Positions 1 through 7,586 of a stretch of DNA of 44,738 nt are shown piece after piece. The first letter of the stretch is position 1, and every line of letters starts with the position of its first letter. The notes under the pieces were generated by a model. It made no database searches and was not told the origin of the DNA. It was given only the letters and a program-made list of their open reading frames with translations. Source of the DNA: JBDNJM01 sp041687755 (GTDB lineage: Bacteria; Planctomycetota; UBA1135; GCA-002686595); the NCBI GenBank assembly GCA_041687755.1, contig JBDNJM010000071.1:1-44738 (forward strand), read 5' to 3'. A program made the translations under genes and the position numbers.

Positions 1-119
1 CGGGGGGAAGGATACGGTGCCAGGCACGTTTCCACCGGCATGGGAGCCTCGCTGCAGCGTAGCGGCAGAGAGGCTCCCATGCCGGTGGAAACGTGCCTGG
101 CACCGTATCCTTCCCCCCG
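1..119. repeat. Perfect long inverted repeat (50-bp arms), REP/MITE-like
   Basis: Bases 1-50 are the exact reverse complement of 70-119. After one mismatch (51/69) pairing continues for four more bases (52-55 with 65-68), leaving a loop of about nine bases. Each arm contains GGTGCCAGGCAC, itself an interrupted palindrome resembling the core of REP-type repeats mobilised by IS200-like RAYT transposases; that resemblance is from memory. No transposase lies in the window. The repeat starts 25 bases beyond the stop of the gene at 144-1277, so it may also end or stabilise that transcript. Position 1 is the window edge, so the element may extend further left. Confidence 0.9.
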
Positions 120-143
120 GCCAGACGGAGCAGGCCCCCGAGC

Positions 144-1277
144 TCAGCTCGCTTCCAGGCAGCGCACGCGTCCGTCGTGCGCCCCGAACCAGGCGCGCCG
201 GCCTAGGCACATCGGCGAGCTCCAGACCGTCGCGCCGACCTCGAAGCGGAACTCCACCTCGCCCGTGCGGCGGCCGATGCCGAACAGCGCTCCAGGCTCG
301 TCGCCGCCCGCGCCCCCACCGCCCACGAGCACCTGGTCGCCCGCCAGCGCCGGCGAGCCGAGGATGCGCCCGCCGAGGGCAACGCCCAGACGCTCCTCGC
401 CCGTCTCGAGGTCAATAGCGCGCAGCCGCTGGTCGTCGCTGCCGATCCAGGCCAGGCCCTGCTCGGCGTCGATCGCGGCAGAGGAGAACACCGCTCCCGC
501 GGTCTCCAGTTCCCACAGCGGCTCGCCCGTCTCAGCGCGCAGCGCGCGCACACAACCGTCGTCGGATCCGAAGATCAGCCGGCCGTCATGGATGGCCGGC
601 GAACACCACACGGCCTTCTCGGTCGCGCAGGCGAAGCGCAACTCGCCGGTCTCGGCGTCGAGCACGTAGAGCTTGCCGTCCTGGGACCCGATCGCGACCC
701 ATCCGTCCACCACAGCGGGCGAAGACAGGATCGCCCCGCCCGTCTCGAACGTCCAGCGCACCTCGCCCGTCGCGAGATCGACCGCGTACACGCGCGCGTC
801 GAAGCCGCCGAAGTAGACCGTGTCGTCTGAAACCGCGGGCGAGGACTGCTCGCCGCCAGGCCCGAGCTCGACCGCCCACTGCAGCTCTCCCGACTCGGCG
901 TCAAGGCTGTAAAAGCGGTCGTCGTCCGCCCCAAACAGCACGCGGCCACCGGCGACCGAGGGCGAGGCGCGTACCAGGCCGCCGGTCGGGAAGCGCCACA
1001 GCTCGCAGCCGTCGGCGGCCGAGAGCGCGAATAGGTAGTTCGCGAAGGTGCCCACGAACACGCGATCGTCGACGACGGTCGGGCTCGACTCGACCGCTCC
1101 GCCGGTGTCGAACGACCAGACCTCGCGCGGGGCCGTCCCCAGGCCGACCGTCGGGACGTCTTGGGCCATCGGCGCGCTGCCGGGGTGGGTCGGTCCGCCG
1201 CGGAACTGGTGCCAATCGGAGGGGGCGACTCGGGCGGGGGAAGCGGCCATGGGAGCTCGGGCATGACGGACGGACAT
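144..1277 (-). CDS. PQQ-like beta-propeller repeat protein
   Basis: 377 residues made almost entirely of eight propeller blades with the pattern SSPxVxDxxVxxGxxDxxxYALDAxTGExxW, the PQQ/WD40-like signature. The N-terminus has WHQFRGGPTHPGS, typical of this family ahead of blade 1. No signal peptide is visible, so the protein is probably cytoplasmic or exported by an unrecognised route. The substrate is unknown; such propellers are usually protein-binding scaffolds or BamB-like, and the residues needed to bind real PQQ cannot be judged here. An alternative start is the ATG at 1250, nine codons in. It diverges from the membrane-protein gene at 1314 with only about 36 bases between starts, so the two probably share a control region. 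Confidence 0.85.
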   Translation of the reverse strand: MSVRHARAPMAASPARVAPSDWHQFRGGPTHPGSAPMAQDVPTVGLGTAPREVWSFDTGGAVESSPTVVDDRVFVGTFANYLFALSAADGCELWRFPTGGLVRASPSVAGGRVLFGADDDRFYSLDAESGELQWAVELGPGGEQSSPAVSDDTVYFGGFDARVYAVDLATGEVRWTFETGGAILSSPAVVDGWVAIGSQDGKLYVLDAETGELRFACATEKAVWCSPAIHDGRLIFGSDDGCVRALRAETGEPLWELETAGAVFSSAAIDAEQGLAWIGSDDQRLRAIDLETGEERLGVALGGRILGSPALAGDQVLVGGGGAGGDEPGALFGIGRRTGEVEFRFEVGATVWSSPMCLGRRAWFGAHDGRVRCLEAS

Positions 1278-1313
1278 GAACAGTCAATCGCAGACTCGCT
1301 ATCCTGCACTCCC

Positions 1314-2123
1314 ATGCCCTCTGCCCAACCTGTGCCCTCGAGTTCCGCCCGCGCCGTCGCGTGGGTGCTGCGCGCAGGGCTGGCGATCCAGGCGGGCGCG
1401 CTGCTCTGGTTCGCCCGGCGCCAGGGGACGGAGGTCGGCTCAGCGCTGTTCATGCACGCCGGGTGGAGCGAGACGAGCTCGGCCCGGGTGGATCTGGGGC
1501 TGGCGGGCGCAGGCGCCGCGGCCGCTCTGTTGTTGCTCGTCACGCCTCGTCGGCGGGCCCTGCAGCTCGCCGCCGCGGCATGCCTCGCCCTCGTATTCGC
1601 TGTTCACGCCGCACTGCGCATCGGTCTGCGGGGCGACGCATTCGCGCATCTCGCGCCCGCGGCCCAGGCGGTGCGCTGGCTGGGGCCCCTGGCGCTTCCC
1701 TGGCTCCTCCCCGAGCTCTCCCCCGCCCAGCACCGGCGCGGCCGCCGCCTCCTAGCCCTCGCCGTCGCGGCCACCTTCACCGCCCACGGCCTCGAGGCCC
1801 TCGCCCACCACCCGCGCTTCTGCGACCTGCTGCTGGGCGCGGCGCGGCGGCTATTCGACCTGCGCCTCACCCAGTCCTCGGCCGAGGCGGTCCTAACCGC
1901 CATCGGCGTCCTGGACCTCGCCGTCGCCGCCGCACTCGTCCTGCGCCCGCGTCCGGCCGTCGCGCTGTGGGCCGCCCTCTGGGGAACGCTGACCCTGGCT
2001 TCCCGTACCGTGTCCCTCGGTCCCGACTTCTTCCACGAGTCTGCGCTGCGCTCCATGAACGCGGCCGCTCCCCTGGCCCTGGGCCTCGCCCTCCTCTCTT
2101 CGCGACGCGAACCGACCCCATGA
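1314..2123 (+). CDS. Polytopic membrane protein, possibly DoxX-like
   Basis: 269 residues with seven or eight hydrophobic segments rich in Ala and Leu, and short arginine-rich connecting loops. The central stretch TAHGLEALAHHPRFCDLLLG resembles DoxX-like integral membrane proteins, but the match is weak and made by eye, so no function is given. The ATG at 1314 was chosen because the hydrophobic protein begins there; the longer frame from 1161 would run antisense through the neighbouring gene. The stop overlaps the start of the next gene as ATGA at 2120, so it is probably translated together with the phosphoesterase and may act in the same envelope process. Confidence 0.65.
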   Translation: MPSAQPVPSSSARAVAWVLRAGLAIQAGALLWFARRQGTEVGSALFMHAGWSETSSARVDLGLAGAGAAAALLLLVTPRRRALQLAAAACLALVFAVHAALRIGLRGDAFAHLAPAAQAVRWLGPLALPWLLPELSPAQHRRGRRLLALAVAATFTAHGLEALAHHPRFCDLLLGAARRLFDLRLTQSSAEAVLTAIGVLDLAVAAALVLRPRPAVALWAALWGTLTLASRTVSLGPDFFHESALRSMNAAAPLALGLALLSSRREPTP

Positions 2124-3886
2124 TCGCCTCCCTACTCACGCTCCTGCTCGCGATCCCCGTCCAGGCCGACGGCGCCTCGGATCCGCTCACCGACCTGTCC
2201 GAGTTCACCGAACGGTTCACCGCTCTCGAGGGCACCCACCCCGCCCAGTGGCGGGTCGTCTGGACCGAAGAACCCCAGACACGCGCGACCCTCAGCTGGA
2301 CCACGGCCGAGCCCGGCACCGATCACCGAGTGCTTTACGACACGCGCCCGCTCGGCGCCGAGCGCTTCGAGTTCGAGGCACCTGCCGCCAGGAGCGGTGC
2401 CTACACGCGCTCGGACAAAGACCAGCAAGCGCCCACGTACTTTCACCACGTTCGGCTCGCCGGGCTCGAGCCTTCGACCCGCGTGCGCTTCGTAGTGGAA
2501 TCGGACGGAGTGCGCTCGCCGGAACTCTGGTTCGAGACGGCTCCGGACGACCAGCGGTCCATCGCTCTGCTCGTCGGCGGCGACTCGCGCTCGGGCACCC
2601 GCGCCCGCGCGCACATCCACACGGCTATCGCCGACCTCGCCGAGGCCGACGCGAGCGTGCTGGCGTTCTCCCACGGCGGCGACTTCGTGATGTTCGGCGA
2701 CCGCTTCGACAACTGGAGCAGCTGGCTGACCCACTTTGAGCTGTGCACGGGGCCCTCCGGCCGCGTGCTACCGATCCTGCCCACCCGCGGCAACCACGAC
2801 TGGGGCCCGCTGTTCGACGAGGTGTTCGACGCGCCCGGCGGCGCGCAGCGCAACACGTACCGCACGCGCCTGTCACCCCACGCCTCGCTGTTGACGCTCA
2901 ACTCGAACATCTCGGTTGGCGGCGACCAGCTCCTATGGCTGGAACAGACGCTCGAGCAAGCCGCAGCCGACTCGACGTTCCTGATCCCCAATTACCACCG
3001 CGCGCTCTACCCGGCGGTCAAGCTGCCCGGCGACGCCCTGCCCTTCTGGCCGCCTGTGTTCGACCGCTTCCGCGTCGACCTCGCGTTGGAGTCGGACGGG
3101 CACGTGATGAAGCGCACCGTCGCCATCCGCGACGGCGAGCCCCACGCCGACGGCGTCGTCTACATTGGCGAAGGCGGTCTAGGCGTGCCCCAGCGGCGCC
3201 CGCTACAGGATCCCTGGTACCTCGCTGAACCCGGATTCGCCCGCCCCGCGCACCATCTGATCCGCCTGGATTTCGAGGCTGAGCTCTGCACGGTGGAATT
3301 CCTCGAGGTCGAGATTGCGCCCAGCGCGGCCGACCCCATCCGCTATGAACAGGTCGTGTCCCCCGGTGCCGAATGGGCCTGGGAACTGGGTCCGGCCGAG
3401 ACCGCATCGTGGACGGCGCCCGGCTTCGACGATTCCGCCTGGAGCCGGGGCCCCGCGGGGTTCGGGTACGGCGACGCCGACGACGCCACCGTGCTGCTGG
3501 AAATGGAGGACGCCTTCGAGGAGCTGCGCATCCGCCACAGCTTCGAGGGCGACGGACTGACGGGCGGTTTGGCCCTGTTCTGCAGCTACGACGACGCGTT
3601 CGTCGCGACGCTCAACGGCACCGAGGTGGCCCGGGGCGGATTCGACGGCGAGCGCGTCGGGTCCCACGAGGCGCGCGGGTTCGAGCGCTTCCCGCTGCGC
3701 GACTGGCGCGACCTGCTGATCGAGGGCCCCGACGTTCTCTGCATCACCGGCTTTAACAGCAGCAAGCGCAGCTCCGACTTCAGCCTGCACCCCGCCCTGT
3801 GCACCGACCGGCCGAGTGACGCCCCCGATGCTGCCACCCGCACGGTTTCTGCGGACCGCTTCACGCTCTCGGCCAAGACCCGCTGA
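2120..3886 (+). CDS. Secreted calcineurin-like metallophosphoesterase
   Basis: 588 residues. A short signal peptide (MIASLLTLLLAIPVQA) is followed by an Ig/fibronectin-like domain at about 40-150 (ATLSWTTAEPG, ending YELxxGxxSPELWFET-like), as in purple acid phosphatases. The catalytic domain spans about 155-350. Its metal-site motifs are GGDSRSG, GGDFVMFGD, TRGNHDW, NYHRALYP and ESDGHVM, the usual D, D, N-H, H, GH order. A C-terminal jelly-roll-like domain (about 375-565; FDDSAWSRGPAGFGYGD, LFCSYDDAFVATLNG) is common in planctomycete secreted enzymes. The likely role is periplasmic or extracellular hydrolysis of phosphate esters; the substrate cannot be told. The ATG lies in an ATGA overlap with the upstream membrane protein. 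Confidence 0.85.
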   Translation: MIASLLTLLLAIPVQADGASDPLTDLSEFTERFTALEGTHPAQWRVVWTEEPQTRATLSWTTAEPGTDHRVLYDTRPLGAERFEFEAPAARSGAYTRSDKDQQAPTYFHHVRLAGLEPSTRVRFVVESDGVRSPELWFETAPDDQRSIALLVGGDSRSGTRARAHIHTAIADLAEADASVLAFSHGGDFVMFGDRFDNWSSWLTHFELCTGPSGRVLPILPTRGNHDWGPLFDEVFDAPGGAQRNTYRTRLSPHASLLTLNSNISVGGDQLLWLEQTLEQAAADSTFLIPNYHRALYPAVKLPGDALPFWPPVFDRFRVDLALESDGHVMKRTVAIRDGEPHADGVVYIGEGGLGVPQRRPLQDPWYLAEPGFARPAHHLIRLDFEAELCTVEFLEVEIAPSAADPIRYEQVVSPGAEWAWELGPAETASWTAPGFDDSAWSRGPAGFGYGDADDATVLLEMEDAFEELRIRHSFEGDGLTGGLALFCSYDDAFVATLNGTEVARGGFDGERVGSHEARGFERFPLRDWRDLLIEGPDVLCITGFNSSKRSSDFSLHPALCTDRPSDAPDAATRTVSADRFTLSAKTR

Positions 3887-3898
3887 CACCCCATGCAA

Positions 3899-3931
3899 GC
3901 GGCCCGGCTGCCGCAAGGGCAACCGGGCCGC
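3899..3931. terminator. Hairpin between convergent genes
   Basis: GCGGCCCGG (3899-3907) pairs with CCGGGCCGC (3923-3931), and TGCC/GGCA pairs inside it around a five-base loop with one mismatch. It lies between the plus-strand stop at 3886 and the minus-strand stop at 3980, so it can serve both genes. There is no U-tract on either side. Confidence 0.6.
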
Positions 3932-3979
3932 ATCTGCTCCCGCCAAGGCCCGTGCCCGGCGAAGTGCTCATCAGAGCAA

Positions 3980-5755
3980 CTAGTTGAGGTCGGCCTGCAC
4001 GGCGTTGCTTAGGCTGGCCAGCTCCGGGAGGGTCACGTCAATGACGGCCGCCTGGACGAAGATCGAGGTGGTCACGGCCGTGGTAACCGTGTAGTCGAAG
4101 CTCCAGTTGCCTGAACCGTTTGTCCCGAACACGATCAGGTTTGAGGTCGGAACCGGAACAACCGTGCCGCCGAACAGCGGGGTCGGGTTATTGAAGTTGC
4201 CCACCGCGAGGTAGCCCACGGCGCCGGGCACGTCGCTGCCGACGCTGATGGTCGTGGTGTTGCCCTGCAGCATCGCCTCGCCGCAGATCTCAAGCGTCGT
4301 GTTGCCCGGGCCACCGAAGCCCAGGTCCGTCTGACAGACTTCCGGATCAAGGTCGTTCAGCCAAACGTCGGCACCGGAGGCACGACCGATCAGAATGTCG
4401 TTGTCGCCGTCGTTGTCGAGGTCGAACACCGCCACGTCGTGGGTGTCGGTCAGGTTGTTGCGGGTGATGCCGACGACGCCGCGCCAGCCGTTGCCGCTCT
4501 GGGCCCGCTCTTCCACCAGCTCGGTGTTCGAGGAGTTCGTCGAGCGGTTGTGGTAGATGTGCATGTAGCGGCCGCTACCGGGGATGTCGACGTCCACGTC
4601 CGTGTGGAACGTGTCCAAGAACCCGTCGCCGTCCACGTCCGCCATCAGAGCGTTCGATCCGAAGCCGTCGTCGCCGCCGCTGAGGAAGCCGTACGTGTTG
4701 GCCCCACTCCACTTCACGCGACCGAAGGCGTCGTTGCCTTCGTTCAGGCGCCAGCGGTCCACGCTGTCGTCGCTGGAGATCATGTCCAGGCGACCGTCGT
4801 TGTTGAGGTCGCCGATCTCGACGTGGTACGGCGCGAACTGGTGGAAGTCGTCGATGCCGGTGAACTGGCCCGGATTCGTCGGGCTGTTGTAGACGATGGC
4901 GATGTACTGCGGCGCGTTCAGAGCCGTGTCCTTGATGATGTCGTTGGCGCCGTCACCGTTCATGTCATGGATCTCGCTCGCCATGCCGAAGGCCGACTTG
5001 AGCATGTTGGTCGTCATCCGCGACTGGCTCTCGTCGGCGAAGAACGCCGAACCGTCGTTGATGAACAGGCGGTCGTTCAGGTCGTTCGACGAGCTTGAGC
5101 TGGCGCCCGAGTCGTAGTCACCGAAGTACATGTCCGGGTAGCCGTCGCCCGTCAGGTCTCCGGCCGCCACCGAGCAGAAGCGCGGGTTCCGGGCGCTGCC
5201 GTTGCCGAAGTGGAAGAGCTGCGGCACCCGGCTGGCCTCGAACAACATCCCGTTCCAGGCACCCGCCGTCGAGCCCTGGTTCATGTAGACCCGAGGGTGA
5301 CCCACATGCTTCGGGTCGGAGTCGGAGAGCGTCGTCGCCGTGACGAAGTCAAGCTCACCGTCCAGATTGAAGTCGGCGATAAAGACGTCGCGGTCGTTGG
5401 TCGGCGTGTCGAAGCCCTGGTCGCCGGGAACGTCTGTGGCACTGGCGTACTCTGTGCTGCGGTCCCTCAGGATGCCGCCCTCGTTCATGAAGAGCTGGTT
5501 GGTGCGCTTGCCGGTCGAGGTGAAGGGTTGCTTGCGCACGGAGACGAGGTCGGTCCAACCGTCGCCATCGAGGTCAGCCCAGGCGAAGTCGACTTCGATG
5601 TTGCTGCTCGAGGTCGAGGAGAAGTCCCCCTCGTTCGGTGCGGGGGAGAAGCTCGCCCACTGATTGTTGAAGCCTTGAGCGCTGGCGGAGTTCGCCAAGG
5701 CGAGGGCCGCGATGCCCGCGGGGACCAGGAAGCAACTGGGAACGAATCGTGTCAT
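3980..5755 (-). CDS. Secreted FG-GAP/VCBS repeat protein
   Basis: 591 residues. A classical signal peptide ends at about residue 26 (ALANSASA-Q). Seven calcium-binding-type repeats are visible: DLDGDGWTDL, DFNLDGELDF, DLTGDGYPDM, DMNGDGANDI, DLNNDGRLDM, DVDGDGFLDT and DLDNDGDNDI, the FG-GAP/VCBS beta-propeller pattern. The last 110 residues, from about CQTDLGFGG, form a separate module ending TSIFVQAAVIDVTL...LSNAVQADL, which recurs in other proteins of this window. The ATG at 5755 was chosen because it starts the signal peptide; no Shine-Dalgarno is seen. It is probably displayed or released at the cell surface; the ligand is unknown. It is convergent with the phosphoesterase gene. Confidence 0.88.
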   Translation of the reverse strand: MTRFVPSCFLVPAGIAALALANSASAQGFNNQWASFSPAPNEGDFSSTSSSNIEVDFAWADLDGDGWTDLVSVRKQPFTSTGKRTNQLFMNEGGILRDRSTEYASATDVPGDQGFDTPTNDRDVFIADFNLDGELDFVTATTLSDSDPKHVGHPRVYMNQGSTAGAWNGMLFEASRVPQLFHFGNGSARNPRFCSVAAGDLTGDGYPDMYFGDYDSGASSSSSNDLNDRLFINDGSAFFADESQSRMTTNMLKSAFGMASEIHDMNGDGANDIIKDTALNAPQYIAIVYNSPTNPGQFTGIDDFHQFAPYHVEIGDLNNDGRLDMISSDDSVDRWRLNEGNDAFGRVKWSGANTYGFLSGGDDGFGSNALMADVDGDGFLDTFHTDVDVDIPGSGRYMHIYHNRSTNSSNTELVEERAQSGNGWRGVVGITRNNLTDTHDVAVFDLDNDGDNDILIGRASGADVWLNDLDPEVCQTDLGFGGPGNTTLEICGEAMLQGNTTTISVGSDVPGAVGYLAVGNFNNPTPLFGGTVVPVPTSNLIVFGTNGSGNWSFDYTVTTAVTTSIFVQAAVIDVTLPELASLSNAVQADLN

Positions 5756-5797
5756 GTTTGGGGGGCAGGGTGGAATCACTGTTGAGCGATTGGGGAA

Positions 5798-5835
5798 GCC
5801 GGAGCAGCCCGAGTCAGCCGGAGCAGCCCGAGCCA
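5798..5835. repeat. Two tandem 19-bp units
   Basis: GCCGGAGCAGCCCGAGTCA (5798-5816) is followed directly by the same unit with one change (5817-5835). It lies 43-80 bases upstream of the start of the FG-GAP gene (minus strand), in its presumed leader or promoter. The rest of 5756-5999 shows no gene. Confidence 0.75.
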
Positions 5836-5932
5836 GAGAGGCTTCAGGCCGATCCCTGGGTCGGGCCAGCGGAGATGATGTATTTGACAGTCTTGATCCT
5901 TTCGCGGGTTCTTCCATTCCGCTCAGAAAGTG

Positions 5933-5960
5933 CCGGACCCCTTCCTGCTCCCCCGTCCGG
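5933..5960 (-). terminator. Possible terminator of the hexosaminidase operon
   Basis: CCGGAC (5933-5938) and GTCCGG (5955-5960) can form a six-base-pair stem with a 16-base loop, 40 bases past the stop of the minus-strand GH20 gene. On that strand it is followed by TTTCTG. The stem is short, so the call is weak. Confidence 0.35.
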
Positions 5961-5999
5961 GGCCTGTGTTCGACCCGAAGTCCCGCAAGTCCGCCTTCC

Positions 6000-7586
6000 T
6001 CAGGCCCCGGATGGGTGCCTCCGGGCCATCCGAGCCTGGCCCAGCGCGTGCAAGAGCAGACCGTCGAGCACGGGGTCGACTCTCGGGCGCGAGCCCGCGA
6101 GTGATTCGATGCGCGCGGCGAACTCGGCCCACAGCCTGTTGCCGTCCTCGATCCGATTCGGAAAGCCCGACGGGTGCAGCGCCTCGAAGATCGCGTTCGC
6201 GTTGTGCAGTCGAGTCGGCTCTCCGGCCTCGTCGGGGATGCCCGAGCGCTCGCGCAAGCCGAGGTCTGCGTCGCCCAGCTCCGCAAGCCAGTCGGCCATC
6301 TGCAGTGAGCGGTCCCCGAACGCCTGCAGGGAGATCGCCGCGGCCGAGACCGCTGCCCCCGGGTTCCAGGCCCGCGCCGCGAACTCCGCCACCCCGAGGC
6401 GCCCGATCGGCTCGACTTGGGTGTGCCCCATGTCGCCCCATTCGGCGATCAGCAAGCCCTGTGGACGGTGGGCGAGCCCGGCAGCGATCACGTTTTCCAG
6501 GTTGCCCCGCCGCTCCCTCGTGCGACCGATCCAGGAGCGCCAGGCGCCGGTGCCGCAGCACAGCAGGAACTCCCGCCCGAGACGGCTGAGCTGCGCGGCC
6601 TGCGCCTCGAACGGGTGGTCCGGTTCGTAGCCCCAAGCGATGTAGACCAGATCGTCCGGCAGCTCGTGCAGCCGCTCCGGCGCCTTCAGGACGATGTCGG
6701 CCCAGATCTCCGGGCGCTTGCCGTGGGAGCGGGCGATCGCGGCCACTTGGCCGACGAAGTCGCTGTACACGGAGAAGGCGCCGCGCTCCGCCACCGCAGA
6801 CGCCGAGCGGCCCTGCCCGACGTCCTGGGTCTCGTCGCAGTTGAGGTTGACGCGACCGCTCGAGAAGTTCGGCAGCAGCTGACCCAACAGATCGCGCACC
6901 AGCTCCAGGCTGCACGGATCGGTCGGACACAGGCTGAAGGGCCCCTGCAGCTCGATGTCCTCGAACACGAACGCCTCGTGGGTTTCGGCGAGCCCCGCGT
7001 ACTCCGGGTGCTTCAACCAGTGCTCGAAGTGCCCGAAGCAGTTCTGGTTGGCGACCAGCTCGATCCCGTGCGCCGCGCACTCGACGTCGAGCGCCCGGAT
7101 CTCGGCTGACGTCAGGGCGCCGGACCCACGCCAAACGGCCTCGTGCCCCTCATACGCGAACGTGTGCTCGGTGTAGAGCTCCAACCGGTTCAGCTTCAGG
7201 CCCGCGAGGCGCCGCACCAGCGCGCGGCGCTCCTCCGCGTCAGGCACGCGCCCACGGCTAACGTCCAACAGGAAGCCGCGCGTCGCGAACTCCGGCCAGT
7301 CGCGCACCCGGGCACGCGGCAGGCGCTCGCCGTACTGGTGACGTAGCTGGGCCAGGGTGCTGATGGCGTTGCTGAAGCCAGCCTCGTCGTTGCATTCCAC
7401 GCGTACGGGGCGCCCGACGCGCGCGCCGAGCTCCAAGACGTAGGCCCCCGAGCATGGCTCGACGCCCGACTCCGCGCCCAGCTTCGCGCGCTCGATCCAG
7501 GCCAGCTCCTGGGCCCCGATGGCGACGAGTCCGCCCAAGAGATCGAGCCGGCGCGGCGCCGGCACCAGCAGCGGAGAATCGGTCAC
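6000..7586 (-). CDS. Family 20 glycoside hydrolase (beta-N-acetylhexosaminidase-like)
   Basis: 528 residues from the GTG at 7586. An N-terminal alpha/beta domain (about 1-90) is followed by the (beta/alpha)8 barrel starting RDWPEFATRGFLLDVSRGRVP, the usual GH20 entry motif. The catalytic Asp-Glu pair is D251-E252 in NLNCDETQD, corresponding to the GGDE motif of the family though with Asn-Cys in place of Gly-Gly. Known members remove terminal GlcNAc or GalNAc. There is no signal peptide, so it should act in the cytoplasm. Its GTG overlaps the stop of the alpha-mannosidase gene by four bases (GTGA), so the two are translationally coupled. The C-terminal 100 residues are helical and unassigned. 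Confidence 0.82.
   Translation of the reverse strand: MTDSPLLVPAPRRLDLLGGLVAIGAQELAWIERAKLGAESGVEPCSGAYVLELGARVGRPVRVECNDEAGFSNAISTLAQLRHQYGERLPRARVRDWPEFATRGFLLDVSRGRVPDAEERRALVRRLAGLKLNRLELYTEHTFAYEGHEAVWRGSGALTSAEIRALDVECAAHGIELVANQNCFGHFEHWLKHPEYAGLAETHEAFVFEDIELQGPFSLCPTDPCSLELVRDLLGQLLPNFSSGRVNLNCDETQDVGQGRSASAVAERGAFSVYSDFVGQVAAIARSHGKRPEIWADIVLKAPERLHELPDDLVYIAWGYEPDHPFEAQAAQLSRLGREFLLCCGTGAWRSWIGRTRERRGNLENVIAAGLAHRPQGLLIAEWGDMGHTQVEPIGRLGVAEFAARAWNPGAAVSAAAISLQAFGDRSLQMADWLAELGDADLGLRERSGIPDEAGEPTRLHNANAIFEALHPSGFPNRIEDGNRLWAEFAARIESLAGSRPRVDPVLDGLLLHALGQARMARRHPSGA

Noticed and set aside
2132..2734. Long open frame on the minus strand inside the phosphoesterase
   Set aside because: The plus strand encodes all phosphoesterase motifs; the minus frame has no recognisable domain.
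5881..5915. TTGACA at 5884, a possible -35 box
   Set aside because: No -10 box at the right spacing and no plus-strand gene starts nearby; likely chance.
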